Position numbers and translations under genes: made by a program. The notes beneath the pieces were generated by a model, which was not told the DNA's origin, ran no database searches, and saw only the letters and a list, made by a program, of their open reading frames with translations. From Ampelomyces quisqualis (taxonomy: Eukaryota > Ascomycota > Dothideomycetes > Pleosporales > Phaeosphaeriaceae): a stretch of 64,000 bases of DNA. The DNA lies in NCBI GenBank assembly GCA_018398575.1, contig JAGTXZ010000011.1:2852001-2916000 (forward strand), written 5' to 3'. This document shows positions 35,467-47,735 of this stretch, one piece after another (within the stretch, counting starts at the first letter, position 1; each line of letters opens with the position of its first letter).

Positions 35467-36193
35467 AAATTTACGGTATTTGTTCACATTCACAACAGAG
35501 GCCATGCCATCTGCCTACTATAGCCTTCCTTGTGACTGTGATATCTTGGCGACCGCACCATCTGGATTTCCTCAGCATTGCAGTTGCGCGGAAAAGCTAC
35601 ATTCTGCGAAGTTTTCGTCGTCGGCCGCCAGAGCGACCAGCGGTCCGGACCTGTGTCTCAGTGAACCGACGGTATTGAAAGCTCGGCGTTTTTTTGCTAG
35701 ACTCTCTGCGAATGACTTAATCGCAATCAACACTCGCTCCACCAAACACGATTGCCTACACAACGCCCGCGCCGAGGGACTACACCAGCCACGAAGAAGC
35801 GTCAGGAATCTTCTCCATGTTTCATTTCTCACACTAGGAGAAAGGTCGCAGGGAGCGCGTGAGACAAGATTCACTGGCTGTGAATGCTGAGCGCGACGCG
35901 TTCCAAACTTGCTACCGCCTAGTCTAGCATGGACCCTGACGATGCCGTGGTTTATGTACACAAACGCACCACCTAATACCTCCTCATGACTGTGCCGCCT
36001 GTCAACTCTCCTGTCAACCCGACCAAGTGCCCAGAAAACGAGTCACGATCATTATCTTGCCAACTGCAACATCCTTTTTTTAAGTTCCCAATAATACCAT
36101 CTCTACATCACTGCAATTGCAAGTCGCGCTCCAGGTTTCTGGTCCTAAATGTCATGCCGCAATCGCTCACACTTCAGTCTAGCACAATTCGAC
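35467..36193. other. Intergenic region
   Basis: 727 bp between the glycosyltransferase stop and the next start. Open frames on both strands (about 35399-35961) are not supported by domains or splicing. Likely a 3' UTR plus the promoter of the following gene. Confidence 0.45.
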
Positions 36194-37478
36194 ATGGACG
36201 TTACTTCATCTTTCTTCTCCGCCGGCCATGACATGTGGGCTGCCACACTCGATACACCAGTAGAGGCTCGTAATGAGCGTGCCTCTCCGCCTGTCTCATC
36301 ATGGCTTGACACAGCGGACGCTGAGGACCAGCGCATCGAGGGCGAACGCGAGGCCGTGACCAAGAAATTAGATCTTGAGAACGGGTTGTATCACCACCTC
36401 GTCGCGGTCGGCGGATCGGTTCGCGGCATGGCACCAGAGTCCGTTCGCTCGCCTGGTGGCCATCTCACTCCTGCTGGGGAGCTGGCTGACTGCAATGTAC
36501 CCCCGGGGTACGTAGCTCGCCATCTCCTCGTGCCTTGTAAGTCGCTGCATACTCCCACAGCGTGTCAATAAGAAGCTAAAAGAGTTCTAGATGAGCCCGA
36601 GCAGTGTGACGACGAGTACTGTTCCGCCACCACCCTCATTCAACAGAGCACACAAGCCGCGATGCAGGTCGCCGCGAAGGCCTTCGCTGAGCTTGGTGAG
36701 CGACGCCAGCTCCCAGGCGATATAGTCGCTCAGTATAAACACGACTTGGAGGCATCGTTCGCAAGCTTCATGCGGCCAGTGCCCAAAGAGTCGCTCGTGT
36801 CCACCACTGGTGCGCGGCTGGTGAGTACTCCTGCCTGCTGTCAGGGTATTTGTACGTGCTAATGATATGACAGGACCCGTTCGCCCCTCCCAATAGCCCT
36901 GTTGCGATGTCGTCGACGGTCGACAAGTCGTTTGCATCTGTATCGTCGCAAGCCACAATTGATGCTACCACGGGTCGGCCTGCTATGCCTCAGGTACGCA
37001 AAGCTTCACCAACCCCTCACACTTCGTTGCTAATAGCCACCCAGGAGTCTTCTCGTGCACGAGTGACCAAATGTAAAACGTCGTTCCTCAACGCTCCACC
37101 ACCTCCCGTGGCGGAGCGCCCTACTCCTGAACTCATCGACGACTCTATTTCATTGGCTACCATATCCGTGCCTTAGGAGATCGTGTCACCAATTTCAACA
37201 AGTCACTTTTTGGTGCCTGTGGCTCTCGAACCACTCGCCGCCCTACGCCTGAGCCCATGGACGATGTTGTGCCCCTCCAGTCGTCGCCGACTCCTGCCCA
37301 GCCTTATATTGGTAAGCGTCAGAAGCGAGCCCGCTTAGAGTCGTCGGTCGACGAGAAGGACAATACCGCAAGCGTCATGTCTCAACGCCCGATCAAGAAG
37401 CTCCGATCGTCGTCGGCGGGAACGAAGATCAACCTTGAACCCGGTGTGGCGGTGTTCAAGAATGGTGAGCAGTTATGA
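36194..37478 (+). CDS. Unknown multi-exon gene at the compartment border, with a frame break
   Basis: Exons 36194-36536, 36591-36820, 36874-36993 and 37045 onward join cleanly: each intron (54, 53 and 51 nt) has a GTAAG/GTGAG/GTACG donor, a CTAA-type branch and a TAG/CAG acceptor, and the phases agree. The protein begins MDVTSSFFSAGHDMW, has a charged helix, then MQVAAKAFAELGERRQ, and a Ser/Thr/Pro-rich section. Exon 4 meets TAG at 37174-37176, yet a good protein frame (ALGDRVTNFNKSLFG onward) continues in another phase to TGA at 37476-37478, with a basic patch GKRQKRAR. RPTPELIDD before the break and RPTPEPMDD after it look like a repeated motif. Either a small indel broke the gene or there is an intron I cannot define. 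A further open stretch (37475-37726) could be a last exon after a GTGAGC donor at 37465. No family is recognised. Confidence 0.55.
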
Positions 37479-37726
37479 GGGGAGTTGAAACTACCTCCAA
37501 GACTCGATGGGGAAGAAAGACTACAATGGAGAGGAGTGGGGACGAGGAGAGGTTCGCTAAGCTGGAAGAAGTGAAGAGCAGAGACGAGGGACGATTAGGT
37601 CAGCAAGTGCGAAAGGAGATTATGTTTTGGCCAAGTGCGGAATCAACAAAGTTGAAGGATGGTATTGAAACAGGTACTTGGATAGTGATTCGCTTTCACG
37701 AGCGTGCAGTCTCTAAACCTAGGTAA

Positions 37727-38400
37727 TTTTCCCTAACTCTTTACGTAACGTATTGCAGCTTCTACTTTATTCAAATTAAGATTAACAGCCTAAAATCTAA
37801 TTACAACCATAATCTCTCTTTCTAATCTTGTAACGGCACTTGCCTCGAAGCTTCTACCTACTTGTTATAAACCTAAAGGAAGGGGCACAGCAGTCTATAT
37901 AGGAGAAAGAATAATAATTAAGGAAGGTTGTTATAAGGGTTAGTATATAGAGACCAATAAATAACGCTACTCTACAGAACACGTTACAGCAGTAAATAGG
38001 TAGGGGTTAGGTTAGGGTAGAGTACTTTTACGTAAGACCCTATACCTAACCTAACCCTTACCTATTTAATTAACGCTAAAAGTAAGTAGAGGTTAGGTTA
38101 AAAGTAATTAATTACAGGTTTAGGTTAGGTTTTATAAGTTTTGCGCAATTAAATAAAATTTAAAGTATGTAACTACTGATTTTATAAGATTAAGTTTTTA
38201 AAAATATGCTAAATTTTACAAGAGCAAAACTATGCTAAGGATATTAAAAATAGTATAGTAATTACAAATTTTTATTACAATAAAGAGAGAATTAGGTCTT
38301 TATTTCTAATATACATAAAAGTAAAAGATTCTAAATTTCCTACGCAAATGCTTAATAAGAGATAAACTTCTAATAGTACTTAAGCGCAAGTCTAACATCC
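37727..38400. other. AT-rich border segment with TTAGG-type motifs
   Basis: Base composition changes abruptly near 37,725. This segment has no coding sequence and contains several GGTTAGG/CCTAACC motifs. It ends in CATCC (38396-38400), the left copy of the target duplication of the first retrotransposon. Confidence 0.6.
37993..38068. repeat. Inverted repeat of telomere-like GGGTTAGGTTAGG sequence
   Basis: Arm 37993-38017 (AAATAGGTAGGGGTTAGG and on) pairs with arm 38044-38068 as its near-perfect reverse complement, with about 26 nt between them, so it could form a hairpin. The arms resemble degenerate telomeric TTAGGG units, but there is no tandem array. Confidence 0.6.
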
Positions 38401-38875
38401 TGTTAAGACTGTTAGTCTAGTAGCAAACAATAAGAATGCTAGTGTAGACTAAGAGTACAGCTAAGGTTAGTTTTTGCAGATAGGTGCAGAGTTGCTTTAG
38501 ATACAGAGGGTATTATTACTAAGACAGTAAAGACTAGGGCTTTCTAAAAAGAGTAACAAAGGTTATATAGCTTAATATAACTAACTTAAGTTGTTAAAAC
38601 ATAAGTTAAACACAATAATCTATAAGGGCTTATTATAGTTCCTATATACTAAAGAGGTTCTACCTTTGCTCTGTGTGCTCTGCGTGCTCTATAAGATTAG
38701 AGAGAGCAGAGAGAGTAGCTTGCTCTGTTAGCTCTGTGTTAAGCAAGAGAGTAGAGAGAGCAGCTTAGTCTAGTAACTAATTAGTAGTGCAGTGCAGAGT
38801 GTGCTCTCTAGTTATTCTTGCTTAAGAGAGAGCGCTTTAGTAGGGCTAGGGCCTAGCAGCTTATAGGTTGTAACA
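38401..38875 (-). repeat. LTR of chromovirus copy 1 (left; 3' LTR in element orientation)
   Basis: 475 bp, TGTTAAG...GTAACA. It differs from the right LTR at scattered positions, the ones I noted being transitions. It contains a GCTCTGTGTGCTCT-type short repeat and a 54-bp segment absent from the LTRs of copy 2. Confidence 0.92.
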
Positions 38876-39429
38876 CTATTCTTCTCCTTCCTAAACTTTA
38901 TCCTTAGAGTCTTTATTATGCTAAAGGTCTCTTCTAAATCTAGTACTTAACGTTAACTAGAACTTTCTTCTTTTATTAATATCTTTAGAGATGTTATGCC
39001 TGTAGCTTGTTGTAACTGTTAACTAGCTAATTACGTTTGTTAGGTGCATGTTTGTTCTAAGAGGTACAGCAAGTATAATTACTTAAATGCAAAAGATTAT
39101 AATATCTGTATATCTAAAAATAAATAGTTAGTTATTAAAGCAGAAAAGAATTGTCTGCAAGCGCGTCTAGATGCGCTTTAGTAGGAGGAGTAAGAGGTAC
39201 AGCGTTTGTTAAAAAAAAACACTGCTTAGGCAGCAGAGGCTATCTTTGTAGAGGAAACATCTATTTAACAACTTAAACGTCAGGAGGCTGTGCTATCTTC
39301 TAGTAAAATAACTTTGTTACCTTTTACTTAGAGTTCTATAAATAGTATAGTTAACAATGTCTAGAAGGCTTATATACCTTTGTACTTAGGTAAACCTATT
39401 GCTTATACTGTGTTAGAAGTTAGCAGCAG

Positions 39430-42400
39430 TTTGTAAGGTTTGTTTCTAGTTCTTATATGTTTTCTGTATTGTTGTATCCTAACTATTTAACTAGGTATTC
39501 TTTTTAATAGTTGTTATCTTAGTGTGTTATTATTTTCTTAACTTTAAATTTATTTTCTTCTTTAAGTTTATAGCAAAAGGTTTACTGTAATAGTGTTTCT
39601 AGGTTAGCTAGTTCTAGTAGGCTTACGTAGAATCTAGAGTAGATCTTTACATCTAGCGGGAGCTTAAGTGTATATGTAACTAGTCTGTTTCTCTTTAAAA
39701 TTAAAAACAGTCTAACTTTAACGTAGTTAAGTCCTTTACTTAGTTGTTTTATGCGTAGATTTTTAGTGTAGAGATACACCTTATCCCTCTTTTTTAGCTA
39801 AGGTACTATTTTTTATTTTTAGTTAACATATAAGATGCTTTGTGTCTAAGCGTGTTATATTTGTTCTTCTATTTTAATATAGGTTTTCTTTATTTCTTCT
39901 GCTATCTGTATAGCAGCTTTAGCCTTTAGGCTAGGTAATGTTCTTGTAAAGAGATTTAGATATTGTCTATAGTTTGCAAAGTATAGCGTCTTACCTGTAG
40001 CTTTAGATAATTTGTTGTTATAGGCTAACTATGCTATTAGTAATAGCAAAACCTAATTTGTCTGTTACAGGTTGCTGTATATCTTAAGATACGTCTTTAT
40101 AGTTCTGTTTATTCTCTCTGTTTAGCTGTTAGTTTAAGGATAGTAAGCTATTAATAGCTTCTGTTACGTCTTAATTTCTGCTATTAAGGTAGTCTAATAA
40201 TTTAACGTAAAGAGTTTGTCTTAATTGCTAATAATTAACTTTAGTATGCTATAGTATCTAATAAGTCTATCCTTAAGTACGTGCGCTAGCTAAACAGCTA
40301 TATAGTCTTGTTAAAAAAGTAGCATTATAGCGTACTTAGTAAAGCAATCTACTATAACTATAATAGTGTTATAGGCTAATTCTGTAGTAGGGTCTTTTAA
40401 CAGTAGTAGTCCTGTTACAAAGTCTATTAATATATTAGTCTAAGGCTTAGTTAAGAGCTCTATTAGCTGCATTTCTCTGTAAGGTGCGTGTGTACTGTAT
40501 TTGTTACGTTAACAGTCTGTATATTTCTTAATGTAAGCGCTTATTTTATTCTTTATGTTTCTAAACTAGTAATTCTGTTAAATTAGTTCTATAGTTTAGC
40601 TTACTCTAGGATAACTATGTACAGTATTATTGTAGTATTGTCTTATAATTGATTCCTGTAGTTCTTCTAGGACATTAATTCTAATCTTTATTGTTAGATT
40701 GTTAATGTATTTTGCTAGTCTAAGAGATCTGTTATCTTATATTTTAAGGATGCTTAAGCTGTTAATAGTTTTAGTTCTAGCAATATCTAATCTTTAGCTA
40801 AGAGCGTTTGCTCTACTATTATCTTTTCTAAGTGTATAGATAATTTTAAACTTGTATTGTTCTAACATCTCTAACTATTATACTTGTCTTTAATTAAGTA
40901 CTTTAGTAGTAGTAAAGGTTGTTAGGTTTTTATAGTCTAAGTATATTGTAAGATCTAAGCAACTCTCTGCGTAGATTCTCTAATATTTAAGTGCTACTAC
41001 AATTGCGAGTAGTTTTTTATTGTATACGTTATAATTTTCTTCTAGTAGTGTAAACTTTTGTAAATAGTAAGCTATTAGGTGCTATTTTTTATCTTGTTCT
41101 TGTTTTGCACACATTCTAATTGCTAAATCTAATGTGTTAGTTTTAAATCTAAGCAGTTTTCTGCTTCTAAATACTATAAGGACAGGTAGTGCTATATAAG
41201 CGTCTTTAAGCGTCTTAAATACCTAACTTTGTTCTTTTATCTATTTCTAAGGTATATCTTTTTGTGTAAGTTTAGTAAGTAGCGTAGCAATTAGTAAGAA
41301 GTTCTAAATAAACTGTTAATTAAAGTTAATAAAGCCTAGGAAGAATTAGATATCTTTTACTGTAGTAAGTGTTAGCTAATTTCTAATAACTTTAATCTTG
41401 TCCTTGCTTATTTATACTCTATTCTTTCTAACTATGCACCCTAAGAATTCTACTTCTTCCTAGTGCTATTTATACTTATTAGAGTCTACTACTAGAAAAA
41501 ACTTTTCTAGTAGCGTTAAGATTGTATAAACATGTTCTATATGTTCCTTCTTATTTTCTAAATAGATAAGAATATTGTTAAGGTATGCTATAACAAATAT
41601 GTTAAGGTGTTTTCTAAGCACATTGTTAATAAGTGCTTAACACGTTGCTAGAGCGTTAGTAAGACTAAATAGCATTACTAGGTACTTATAGTAGCTGTAG
41701 TATGTTCTAAATACTATTTTCTATTCTTTGCTTTTCTTTATGCGTATAAGGTTGTACGCGCCTCTTAAATCTAATGCTGTAAAGATCTTTGCATAGGCTA
41801 GTTAATCTTATAGTTCTAAAATATTAGGTAGTAGGTATTAATTCTTAACTGTAATGTTATTAAGTTTCTAAAAGTTAATACATAGTTGTAGTTTGCTGTT
41901 CTTCTTTAGTACAAACATAATTAAGTATCTGGCTAGTAATTCTAATGCTTAGATAAAACCTTTCTTTAGGTTTACTTAGATATATTCTTAGAGCGCTTCT
42001 AGCTCTTTTTCTAATAATCTATAGATTAGTCTAAAGGTTAGCCTTTTCCCTTCTTCTAAGACAATCTTGTAGTCCTACTTCTAATGCTTAGGCAGTGCTT
42101 CTAGACTTGTTTCTTCTAAGAATAGTTTCTTAAACTTTCTGTATTCCTTAGGTATGTTAGAAGTTATACATTTCTCTAAAACTTATAATGTATTAGTATT
42201 TCTTCCTTAATTGTCTAAGTTAACTAGCTGTATCTTTAACTGCGTCTTAGTTAAAGTAATATTATTAATTATCTTCTTATTTACTATTAAACGCTACTAA
42301 TACATAGGCTTAGAATTTGTTGTATTGTTGTAATTTCCTAGAGAGATAGATCTCTTCTCCTAGTCTATCTGTAGGCTATTCTCTCTAAACTATAGAAGTC

Positions 42401-44640
42401 CTAATATAATGTTGTAGGTAGCTAATCTAAAGACGTCTAAGTATATTTCCTGTTTAGTCCCTTAGATGTTAAGTTCTGTAGTAGTCTTATATCTAATAAG
42501 TAACTTGTTAGGCATCTGTTCTCTATTTGCAATATAAAGTTTGTATAATTATTATTTCTAACAAGGTTAGAGCCTAGCTCTTAATAAGGTATTACCTAAA
42601 ATATAGTTTACTTGCAATTCTAAATCTAGAAGCGCCTTTATCCTTGTTTTATTAACTCTTACTATAAGTTTAATAAGTTTAGCTAAGTTAATTGCGTTAC
42701 AGCTCTAAGTATCTCTTTAGAGTCTAAGGTTAACTCTAAAAAAGACTTGTTCTTTCTATATCTATTAGCTTCTTTATTGTTATAATACTTCTTGCATTCT
42801 AGTTATAGGTAGAACTGCTATGTATAGTTTATATAGTTACTGTTAACAAGTATTCTATTAGATATGCTTTCTTTCTCTAATATATTAAGAAAACCTCTTA
42901 TAATTTGTTTGTTATATAGATAATTTGCGCAGGTATCTTTAAGGCAATTATACTATTAGTACTTATAAGGTCTCTTCTACTAAGGAAAGTATTAGTTAAC
43001 TTTGCTGCTATAGTGCGTTAGGCAGTAGTTGCTATTGCATGCTATTTATAATAGAAGTCTATGTTTTAGATTACAAGGATCCTATAGGTATTTGTCTGTA
43101 AGCAGAATTTAATGCAATTTGTTTACCTTCCTATCCTAGTATTCTATAGGTATAGGGCTTAGTACTAATACTTGTCTATTATTAGCATAGTATGTCTGCT
43201 TTGTGTATAAGTTACAGCACGTCTTATGTAGTCTAACTGCATCTGTCTCTAGATATAGTCCTCTAACTATTGCATTCTAGTGTACTAGTTTAAGGCTAGC
43301 TAGTAATAAGTGTATGTTTAGCTTGTCTAGTATAAGTTCTTAGTCTTCCTAAGTATTGTAGACCTTTGTAGTCTGTTGTTAATCCTATGTCCTATAGACT
43401 CTATTTCCTAGGTGTAGCAATTGTTCCTTCTCTATAACTCTATCTATACTTAGAAAGTACTTATTTATCTAGAGAGTATAATAGGCTTGTAAAGATTAGT
43501 AACATTATTCTATATATTCTTAGTTAACTTTGTTAGTTTAGTTATACTAGTTGTAAATGTTTTGTTGTATTTGTAGTAGGAGTAGTCCTATCTATTAGAA
43601 TTGTTTAATGTTACAGTTCTGTTCCTAATTGTAGAATAACGCAGCGTTAGTTAAGACCTAGTTATTAGTTAATATAGTAGAGGTGTCTTCTATCTATCTT
43701 ATTATTAGTAGTCTATTAGTTGTTTAGACAATAGGTTAATCCTTAATTACAATCTATTCTTTAATATCTTTTTCTAAAGTATTAGTTAACACGTTAAGCT
43801 AGCGTGTAACTTTATTCTTAGAGCAATAGTCTTGCGCGTAATATCTAACCTTGTTACAGTTATAACAAGTAATCTTGTTTCTATTAGGCCTATCTCTTAG
43901 TAGTTGTTTCTTTAGGTAACTTTTCTGTTCTAGGCCTTTATTAAAGTTGTCTAAGTGCATAGCTTTAGGTCTGTACCCTAAGTATGCTCCTAGTAGGCGT
44001 AGTTAATAAGTTTCTTGTCTAGAGTAGTAGCGCTGTCGTCCTTTATTTAGTTGTATTTATCCTTAATATCTTTTGTTTAAGCAAAATCCTTTATGTCTCT
44101 ATAGTAGACGCAAGGAATATAACCTATCTTTAAGTGCTAATTTGTAGAGTTTATTGTCTAGGCAAATAGCTTTATTCTAAAGTTCTTTAAGAGTAGTAAT
44201 GTGTGTTCTGCTACGCATAAGTTTAGCTTGTATAGTAGCCTTAAGGCCTTACTTGTACATACGCGTTAAAGTAGTATTATCCTACTAGATTTGTTTAGCG
44301 TATTATTAAAAAACGTTAGTATAGTTAGTAGTTAATTAGGTTTGCTTTAGACTTTAGATTTTCTGTTCTGCAATTACAAATTCCTTAAGAGGTAAGAAGA
44401 TCTGTTGCAAGCGTGTTTTAAACGCTTGCTAGTCTTCTACAAAGTTAGTATTGTCTTTGTCTATAATATTATTATCTATATACTTTTAGATAATTAGAAG
44501 TACCTATTTTTTAGCGTTACCTTTTATGTAGGTTGTAGCAAGAATAACTTTGTTTATATTCTTAATCTTGTCTTTTACATAGAAGTGCCTATTAAACTAA
44601 AGGATCTAGGTCTTAAGTTTGTTGCAGTCTCTATAGTAGA
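39430..44640 (-). pseudogene. gag-pol-chromodomain remnants of chromovirus copy 1
   Basis: The minus strand can be followed as decayed polyprotein. The chromodomain reads KEYLVK-stop-LGYNNTENI-stop-E, the stops falling where the family has Trp (EYLVKW-GY---ENTWE). The integrase segment at 39,779-39,582 is the longest surviving frame, about 65 residues, and has the linker pattern KNLRIKQLSKGLNYVKV. Stops at Trp/Gln/Arg positions are what C-to-T and G-to-A mutation gives. Not functional. Confidence 0.85.
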
Positions 44641-44736
44641 GATTAGGTTTGTTAACCTTAAGTCTAGGTTGTCCTACTTAGAAATGCTTAGGTGTATCTA
44701 TTGCAATATTGCTACTTATTATAAGAGTGTTTAAAG

Positions 44737-45211
44737 TGTTAAGACTGTTAGTCTAGTAGCAAACAATAAGAATGCTAGTGTAGACTAGAGGTACAGCTAA
44801 GGTTAGTTTTTGCAGATAGGTGCAGAGTTGCTTTAGATACAGAGGGTATTGTTACTAAGACAGTAAAGACTAAGGCTTTCTAAAAAGAGTAACAAAGGTT
44901 ATATAGCTTAATGTAACTAACTTAAGTTATTAAAATATAAGTTAAACATAATAATCTATAAGGGCTTATTATAGTTCTTATATACTAAAGAGGTTCTACC
45001 TTTGCTCTGTGTGCTCTGCGTGCTCTGTAAGATTAGAAAGAGCAGAGAGAGTAGCTTACTCTGTTAGCTCTGTGTTAAGCAAGAGAGTAGAGAGAGCAGC
45101 TTAGTCTAGTAACTAATTAGTAGTGCAGTGCAGGGTGTACTCTCTAGTTATTCTTGCTTAGGAGAGAGCGCTTTGGTAGGGCTAGGGCCTAGCAGCTTAT
45201 AGGTTGTAACA
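44737..45211 (-). repeat. LTR of chromovirus copy 1 (right; 5' LTR in element orientation)
   Basis: 475 bp, starting TGTTAAGACTG and ending TTGTAACA, followed by the target duplication CATCC. It has the same length as its partner at 38401-38875. Confidence 0.92.
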
Positions 45212-47735
45212 CATCCTTTGCCTATATAGTAACTTTTTTTTGCATAGATTATATTTATATTTGTATTTATATTTAGTTAGAATTTTGTTAAAAAAATAGA
45301 GTTAAAAAATAAACTCTTAAAAAAACTAACTATATAAGCCTTAGTAGCCTCTTAAGCTGCTCTAACAGCTAATTTTTAGAAGCAAAGACTACTACTAGTG
45401 CTTTAGACGCATTTTTAAGCTATTTTACGCAAAAGTTGCTAGAAGAGTAGCTTACAGATAAAGAGCTTAGTAGACCTTTAGTATTAGTAAATCTTTCTAA
45501 GTAACACAGCTTTGCGCAGTAAGTAAATAAGTGTAATAAAGAATTATAATAACCTACTACTTAGCTTAAGGTGCCTTTTTTTTAAGAGCTGCTTTTTAAG
45601 TTTTGGTAGCTAGGCTTTTCTTAGCAGATTTCCTAGTAGCCTTACTAGCTAGGTCTTTAGCAACTATAGTGCCTCTAGTAACAGCGTCTTTAACTTTAGA
45701 TTTGCGTTTTTATAAAGCTATAGTTATAGTATTATAAAGTTATAGATTTAATATTATAATAATTTAAGTTGTTTTAGTGCCTAGTAAATAAGTAGTAAGC
45801 AGGCTTAGCGCAGGAAATTAGGTCTTAGCGTAAAATTTCTATAAGAGCTAATTTAAAACTACTAGCGCTACTATAAGACTAAAACGTAATAAAAAACTGT
45901 ATTAACTTACAGGCCTACCTAGAATTGCGCTAGCTTTTGTTCTAGCTATATATTAAAATTAAAAGATAGATTTTTATAGACTTATTAGTTATTTATATAA
46001 AATAGGCTAAAAGGTAGTAAGCGCAAGTAGTAGGCAGAAAGTACGCTAGTAGCCTACTTGTGTATAGACTAACTTACTGCGTTATTAGTTGTAGGCTGCT
46101 AAAATAAAACACTAAAGCTACACGCTTACAATAGTAACACGCTTTATTATATTACTTTATTATACTTAGCGCTATAGAATCTGTTAAGTCTAAAGAAATT
46201 AAGGTTGTTAATAAGCCTAAGGGCTTTCTGCTACTTATTCCTATTAGAGTTCTGCTAAATTTTAAGAAAGAGGAGTAGGCCTAGCTTACAATAGTAACAT
46301 TCTTAGAACTTTACTATAAATTATACTTATTTGTCTAGGGTTTTACTTTTAGGAATAATAAGATTAGCTATATTCTTAACTCTTGTAGTAGTAATACGCT
46401 AAAGCAAGGCTAACTAACAAATTTTAAAGTTAACTTTAGCAGGCAGCTTAGCAGCAGTGCTATACAATCTAGAAAGCTAGCTGCTATTGCAAAGGCTAAG
46501 TCCTTAGACTAATTAGCTAAATACTAGCTTAAGAAGAAAGTTAAAAGAAGTAATAGGTACAAGGCGTTATCTCTAAGGCAATAAGCTAAGAAACTTAAGT
46601 ATAAGCTTAAGGCCTAGGCAGCAAAGCGTTTTAATAGCACGCAATCTAGTAAGTTATTACACTTTTTTATTATATTATTTTTACTAACATATAAAGCTAA
46701 GTAGTTTACAGCCTCTATTGCTTAAGTTAATTAAAAATAAAAGGCTATCTAAATTAAAATTAATATGCGCGCCTACAACATTGTTATAAAAAGGTTTTCT
46801 GCAGTAACTTTAGACTTAAAGTAAAAAAAATTATTAGCTTAAGCTTATACTTGCGTTTATAGGCCTAGTAGAGCTATAGAAGAGATACTCTAAAGAGAGT
46901 ATACTTGTAAGCTACACCTTCTTAAGAGGAATAGCTTTAAGACACTACAGGCTAAGGCTAAATAGCTTAAATTTTGTAATAAGCTAACACCTAACAAGTT
47001 AGCTCTAGTAACTAATTAGAATTAGTAGTAAGTTTATTACGTTATTTTATTACGTACTTATTTTAACTAGTCTGCTAGAAGGTATAAGCTAACACTCTCC
47101 CCTATATTTAATTAGCCTCTAGAGCTCTATAGTAATATACTATACGTTAAGAAACGCAATAAGACTAAATATAAAGAAGAAGTTAAAGATTCTAGTAAAG
47201 AGCTAAAAGTATACTATAAGACGTTGCCTAATAAATATAAAGATAAGAAAGATAAAGATTAAAGCAATAGTACCTAGAAGAAGTTCTCTAATAGTACTTA
47301 GAAGAGCTGTTTAGACACTAAGTAACATATATAATTAAATCTGCTGTATATTATTGCTTAATATAGTTAAGACTTAAAAATTTTGCTACTACTATAAAAC
47401 CTAATTTCTTAATTTCTAAAAGTTTAGCTCTACTATCTGCCCCCTAACTAGAGAAATAACGCTTCTAGTAGAACGCCTACCTCTCTTACTTAAAGTAACG
47501 CTAAACTGTAGTTTTGCTATTCTATTATTACTGTAATTACTACCTTTTTCTTACAAGACATTACTACTTTATTATTACACTTTTTTATTATACATATAGA
47601 CCTAAGTAACTAAGTTCTTTACTCCTAGACAACTTATACTCTAATCTGCCTAAAATACTCTATAAATTTATACTTAACGCCTTCTAAATTCTTAAGTCTA
47701 AAATTAAAAGAATAGTTACTGTTCTTAAGCAGCTA
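45212..47735. other. RIP-decayed sequence with unidentified coding remnants
   Basis: About 2.5 kb of AT-rich DNA between chromovirus 1 and the hAT remnant. On the plus strand one frame at about 46,450-46,650 reads as a Lys/Arg-rich helix (RKLAAIAKAKSLD, then KKKVKRSNRYKALS) with scattered stops, and at 47,140-47,260 as a Lys/Glu-rich tail (KTKYKEEVKDSSKELKV). These look like one or two decayed proteins I cannot identify. Short TTATTACACTTTTTTATTAT-type motifs recur near 46,660 and 47,575. Confidence 0.4.

Larger units (their letters stand above)
38401..45211 (-). mobile_element. Full-length Ty3/gypsy chromovirus (copy 1), RIP-inactivated
   Basis: A 6,811-bp element bounded by TGTTAAG...TTGTAACA with two 475-bp LTRs and a perfect 5-bp target duplication, CATCC (38396-38400 and 45212-45216). 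It is transcribed on the minus strand: a purine-rich tract (minus strand AGGAAGGAGAAGAATAG) adjoins the left LTR. Minus-strand order, right to left: a CCHC-like zinc knuckle (CYNC...) near 43,840-43,880, reverse transcriptase with a degenerate YLDD block (YLNNILIY) near 41,560-41,600, integrase C-terminal segment at 39,779-39,582, and a chromodomain at about 39,575-39,430. This is the Ty3/gypsy gag-PR-RT-RH-IN order with a chromodomain. Every frame is closed by many stops. Confidence 0.93.

Noticed and set aside
39582..39779. 65-codon minus-strand frame (and its twin at 52347-52544) as a possible gene
   Set aside because: Both are the same integrase C-terminal segment inside the two dead chromovirus copies, so they are pseudogene fragments.
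38401..45211. CRISPR-like or tandem repeats in the AT-rich region
   Set aside because: Repeats are dispersed LTRs and element copies; no regularly spaced short repeats exist, and the organism is eukaryotic.
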